Assembly (NCBI GenBank): GCA_949902595.1
Contig: CATLDC010000004.1
Span: forward strand, 1-64,000
Direction: 5' to 3'
Length of the DNA stretch: 64,000 bases
DNA from: an uncultured Candidatus Melainabacteria bacterium
Lineage (GTDB): Bacteria; Cyanobacteriota; Vampirovibrionia; Gastranaerophilales; Gastranaerophilaceae
Part shown: positions 61,247 to 64,000 of the stretch, piece after piece
How positions within the stretch are numbered: the first letter of the stretch is position 1
Layout: each line of letters starts with the position of its first letter
Made by a program: the position numbers and the translations under genes
Notes under the pieces: model-generated
Seen by the model: the letters and a program-made list of their open reading frames with translations, nothing else
What the model was told of the DNA's origin: nothing
Database searches by the model: none

Positions 61247-62370
61247 TATAAATCCCTCGACTTGTAAAATGCAATAATCGCACATAAGAACGCTGCCGGT
61301 GGAAATGCCGCTGTTATAATCGGGTGAAGCACACCCTTTTCTGCAAGCAAATCAAAGAACGGCAGGGTTATATAGTACACAAAAATACACCCGATTGCTA
61401 TAGTAAACCCGATTAATCTTTGCTCACGAGGCTTGCTGAACCCGAGCAGACAACCCATTACAGCCAGAAGCACGCACACAAACGGATGGAAAAACCGCTG
61501 CAAATACTTGTTGTACATAAGCCTGTAATCTTCGTCCAGATTCTCTTTTTTCAAAAGCGAAACATAGTATTTTAGGTCTTTATTGTTTATATCTCTGTCA
61601 CGCTTTGTTGAGTTAATCATAATTGTGTAAGCGTTTTCAGCGTCATCCCCGTTTAGAATCTCTGCCCGCTCTTTTTTTGTAATCTTTTGGAAAATACCTT
61701 CTTCGTTGATATCATAAGAAGTCACATCGCTAAGTATCCAACTTGGTTTCCCGTCTACTCCTACACCTTTTTTTCCTGTTTCTGCCACCAGAATATTTGA
61801 AAGCCCGTGAAGGTCGTCAAAAACCTGTTTTGAGAAGTTCATGACAATAACATCGGTCATCTCTTCTTCGAAGAACCTTGAAACAATCACAGCCTGCTCC
61901 GGATGATTGTTTTCATCCTTCTTTGTATAAATATACTGGGTTAGCATGCTTCCGCCCTTAATCTCCTGAAGCTTCTGGCAGGAATACGGAATCCATTTGT
62001 CGTAGGTTACAAAACACAAATATGTAACAATAAGGCTCAATACAAGAAGCGGTGCCAGTATTCTTGAAAACGACATCCCGACTGCGCGGAAAATCGTGAG
62101 CTCTGAATCCTTGCTAAGCTTGTCAAACGTAAACAGAGAGCCCAAAAGCAGCCCTACAGGGAAAGCTTTACCGAGGATTTTTGGAAGCTCATACACAAGC
62201 ACCAGAACGCCGGTTTTTACAGTATATTCGTGAGCCAGAATCTTCTTGATTGTGTTCAGGAGCATTTCGGGCGCAATCCACACAATTGTAAACAAAAGAA
62301 TTGCAACAATTGTTGTTATCAAAACCTGAGTAAAAATATATCTGTCGTATACGGTGAAAAGCTTTTTCAT
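61246..62370 (-). CDS. LptF/LptG-family LPS export permease
   Basis: A 374-aa YjgP/YjgQ protein. Starts MKKLFTVYDRYIFTQVLI, three transmembrane helices to residue about 125, periplasmic domain, three C-terminal helices (285-370). Second of two such permeases in the window. It directly follows lptB (1-nt gap), as expected for the LptB2FG complex. Whether it is F or G cannot be told from sequence alone. Confidence 0.92.
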   Translation of the reverse strand: MKKLFTVYDRYIFTQVLITTIVAILLFTIVWIAPEMLLNTIKKILAHEYTVKTGVLVLVYELPKILGKAFPVGLLLGSLFTFDKLSKDSELTIFRAVGMSFSRILAPLLVLSLIVTYLCFVTYDKWIPYSCQKLQEIKGGSMLTQYIYTKKDENNHPEQAVIVSRFFEEEMTDVIVMNFSKQVFDDLHGLSNILVAETGKKGVGVDGKPSWILSDVTSYDINEEGIFQKITKKERAEILNGDDAENAYTIMINSTKRDRDINNKDLKYYVSLLKKENLDEDYRLMYNKYLQRFFHPFVCVLLAVMGCLLGFSKPREQRLIGFTIAIGCIFVYYITLPFFDLLAEKGVLHPIITAAFPPAAFLCAIIAFYKSRDL

Positions 62371-62371
62371 C

Positions 62372-63097
62372 CTAAAGTTTGAAATCCTTTCCTAAGTAAA
62401 ATTCTTTGGCCACAGGGTCATTTGCAACATCCGTGCTCTTACCCTGAATCTTGATTTTACCGTCAAATATTACATAAGCCCTGTCTGTAATAGAAAGTGT
62501 TGCTTTCGGGTTGTGGTCTGTGATTAAGACTCCGAGCCCTTTTTCTTCTGAAATCTTTCTGATATTGTCCTTGATTTCCCCAATCGCAATAGGGTCAATA
62601 CCCGCGAAAGGCTCGTCAAGGAGCATAAAATCAGGGCTCGCTGCGAGCGCACGTGCGATTTCAACACGCCTTCTTTCACCGCCTGACAAAGCTACAGCAG
62701 GTGCCTTTCTAAGCTTCATAACTCCAAATTCTGTTAGCAATTCTTCAAGCTTTTTCTTCTTTTCATCAACCGTAAGTTTGTCGTTCATCTCAAGCACAAG
62801 CTGGATGTTTTCTTCAACAGTAAGCTTTCTGAAAATAGAGTTCTCCTGCGGTAAATACCCGATTCCGGCTTTTGCCCTAAGGTTCATCGGCCAGTTTGTG
62901 ATTTCTTTGTCATCAATAAAAACTGTGCCTGTATTCGGCTTAACAAGACCTACAATCATGTAGAAAGTAGTTGTTTTCCCCGCACCGTTAGGCCCGAGAA
63001 GACATACAACTTCGCCTTTGTTCATATAAAAAGAAACATCGTTTACAACGCTTCTGTCTCCGTATATCTTAACTAAGTTCTTTGCTTCAATTCTCAT
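62372..63097 (-). CDS. lptB: LPS export ABC ATPase LptB
   Basis: A 241-aa ATPase; ATG 63097 follows GGGGAG. Walker A GPNGAGKTT, Q-loop YLPQENSIFRKLTVEEN, signature LSGGERRRVEIARAL, Walker B FMLLDEPFAGIDPIA, H-loop ITDHNP. FAGIDP is typical of LptB. With the permease downstream it powers LPS transport to the outer membrane. Confidence 0.95.
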   Translation of the reverse strand: MRIEAKNLVKIYGDRSVVNDVSFYMNKGEVVCLLGPNGAGKTTTFYMIVGLVKPNTGTVFIDDKEITNWPMNLRAKAGIGYLPQENSIFRKLTVEENIQLVLEMNDKLTVDEKKKKLEELLTEFGVMKLRKAPAVALSGGERRRVEIARALAASPDFMLLDEPFAGIDPIAIGEIKDNIRKISEEKGLGVLITDHNPKATLSITDRAYVIFDGKIKIQGKSTDVANDPVAKEFYLGKDFKL

Positions 63098-63112
63098 TTC
63101 TGCTCCCCGCAA

Positions 63113-63273
63113 TTCATTTAAACATGATACAACAAAAGAAGCTTAGATTGAATTGTAAAGTTTTGTTAACATGTTGTAAAAAAAGGGCAATTATGCGTGA
63201 GAGAAAAACTTTATTTATATGTAAGGTAAAACAAGGTTAGTTCAACAACAATTTTATATTGTAGGAGGTCATT
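63113..63273. other. Divergent intergenic region with weak promoter-like boxes
   Basis: TAAAGTTT is present at 63156-63163 on the plus strand but the following -10 (TGTAAAAA at 63175) does not match GCCGATAA. AGGAGG at 63263-63268 is the ribosome-binding site of the next gene. Confidence 0.4.
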
Positions 63274-64000
63274 ATGTCATATTTAGGTGGCATACCTGGA
63301 ATAGGATTAGATTCAATAGGCGCCTATGGCGGACTGGGTTCATACGGACTAGGCGGAAGCGGGACTTACGGTTCTTATGGCGACCCGACGATGATGGGAA
63401 TGGCATCACCATACGCGATGGGCATGATGGGGATGTATAATCCGACATTCATGGCGCAGATGAATCAGATGCAGCAGAATATGGAAAAATCCCAGCTGCA
63501 GCATTCAGGTGATATGCATGACATGTTGCTGGCTAACCAGACACGCGCTTTTCAGGTTCAGGACAAGAACATTTTTGAAAAGGCAATGGTTGATGCAGCT
63601 GTAAATCAGGGCATTGAAAACTTGTCAAGAAAAGTTAAAGAAGGCGATCAGGATGGTATTTGCGAAGCTTTTGATACTTTGAAGCAGACAATTTATACAA
63701 AGTATCATGACTACTTTGAGGCAAACGCTTCTAAGATAAGCCCATCACAGAGTGTCACCCAGTTTATTGAGATTCTTTACGGCAAAATAAGGTCACAGCA
63801 GGAAGGTCAGACAGTTGATCTTAGAAGCGATATTGAAAAATATGGTGAAACAGCATTCGAGCATGGGTTTATGAAAAGCTGGCGCGGCGGTGATTATCAC
63901 CAGAAATACACAGATGAAACAATGAGCTACTTATTTGGAACATCGATTGATAACAAATCTCACAAAGCGAGAATGCAGAAAATGGGCGGCAAGGTTGAAA
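63274..64000 (+). CDS. Gly/Tyr-rich N-terminus protein, cut by the window edge
   Basis: An open frame from ATG 63274, with perfect AGGAGG upstream, to the end (242 codons). It begins MSYLGGIPGIGLDSIGAYGG and continues as Gly/Ser/Tyr then Met-rich (GMGMMGMYNPTFMAQMNQMQ), followed by a soluble helical domain (residues about 75-240, FQVQDKNIFEKAMVDAAVNQ). The Gly-rich composition resembles the C-terminus of the protein at 8911. No signal peptide. Function unknown. Confidence 0.85.
   Translation, partial: MSYLGGIPGIGLDSIGAYGGLGSYGLGGSGTYGSYGDPTMMGMASPYAMGMMGMYNPTFMAQMNQMQQNMEKSQLQHSGDMHDMLLANQTRAFQVQDKNIFEKAMVDAAVNQGIENLSRKVKEGDQDGICEAFDTLKQTIYTKYHDYFEANASKISPSQSVTQFIEILYGKIRSQQEGQTVDLRSDIEKYGETAFEHGFMKSWRGGDYHQKYTDETMSYLFGTSIDNKSHKARMQKMGGKVE

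Noticed and set aside
63156-63182. Sigma-28 promoter for the right-edge gene
   Set aside because: TAAAGTTT is present but no GCCG-type -10 at 11-12 nt and no upstream box.

Overview
The window looks like a chromosome fragment of a gut-type non-photosynthetic relative of cyanobacteria (Vampirovibrionia/Melainabacteria, most likely Gastranaerophilales). This placement is inferred from gene content only. It encodes cyanobacterial/plastid-type proteins: a Ycf45/SpoIIIAA-like R3H ATPase, and a Ycf46-like AAA ATPase followed by a Ycf35-like and a DUF2997 gene. It also has a Gram-negative envelope toolkit (kdsA, lptB, two LptF/G permeases, OmpH/Skp, lgt), flagellar regulators (fliW-csrA), anaerobe enzymes (NrdG-like radical SAM activase, iron alcohol dehydrogenase, acyl-CoA-dehydratase activase) and glycan enzymes (GH38, GH13). 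DNA is AT-rich and most genes sit in short, tightly overlapping operons.

Layout. 1-5.0 kb: the start of a gene cut by the left edge, aroA-kdsA-activase, and a paralogue of the left-edge gene. 5-12 kb: a small FxG-leader protein, GH38 mannosidase, an EF-hand lytic transglycosylase and a 971-aa modular protein. 12.2-17.4 kb: YitT protein, cdaA, lysA, R3H ATPase. 17.6-29.2 kb: small unknowns, a CheR-like protein, tRNA-Val, Fe-ADH, HU, two phosphodiester-glycosidase/PLP genes, signalling proteins, ftsEX and an orphan transketolase half. 29.3-31.8 kb: a 665-aa coiled-coil protein. 31.8-40.9 kb: a long leftward gene run (TPR, fliW, csrA, MFS, lptG, HhH, radical SAM, Ycf46 module). 41-45.3 kb: gshB and two divergent pilin-like genes. 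45.4-48.2 kb: envelope genes. 48.4-53.8 kb: two unknown proteins, then prfA-ylxR-infB. 53.9-60.4 kb: a 1630-aa GH13 protein and an AAA protein with a broken Walker A. 60.4-63.1 kb: lptB-lptF-like operon. 63.3 kb to the end: a Gly/Tyr-rich protein cut by the edge.

The most notable signal is regulatory. Five promoters share one architecture at fixed spacing: TGTWACA-like box, 16 nt, TAAAGTTT, 11 (once 12) nt, GCCGwwAw. The core is a sigma-28 (FliA) promoter; the upstream box is an extra conserved element. Four of these lie directly before leaderless, mostly unknown proteins. The fifth lies inside a 321-bp segment (11859-12179) bounded by perfect 28-bp inverted repeats and points away from the 971-aa gene into a terminator. 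Inverting the segment would place the promoter in front of that gene, so this looks like an invertible (phase-variable) promoter in the OFF state.

A related segment (43435-43748), with similar end palindromes and homologous filler, separates two divergent pilin-like genes that share about 240 N-terminal residues but have unrelated C-terminal domains. The same type of switch could choose between two pilin tips. No recombinase is visible in the window. An alternative reading as a MITE family or as operator palindromes is kept open.
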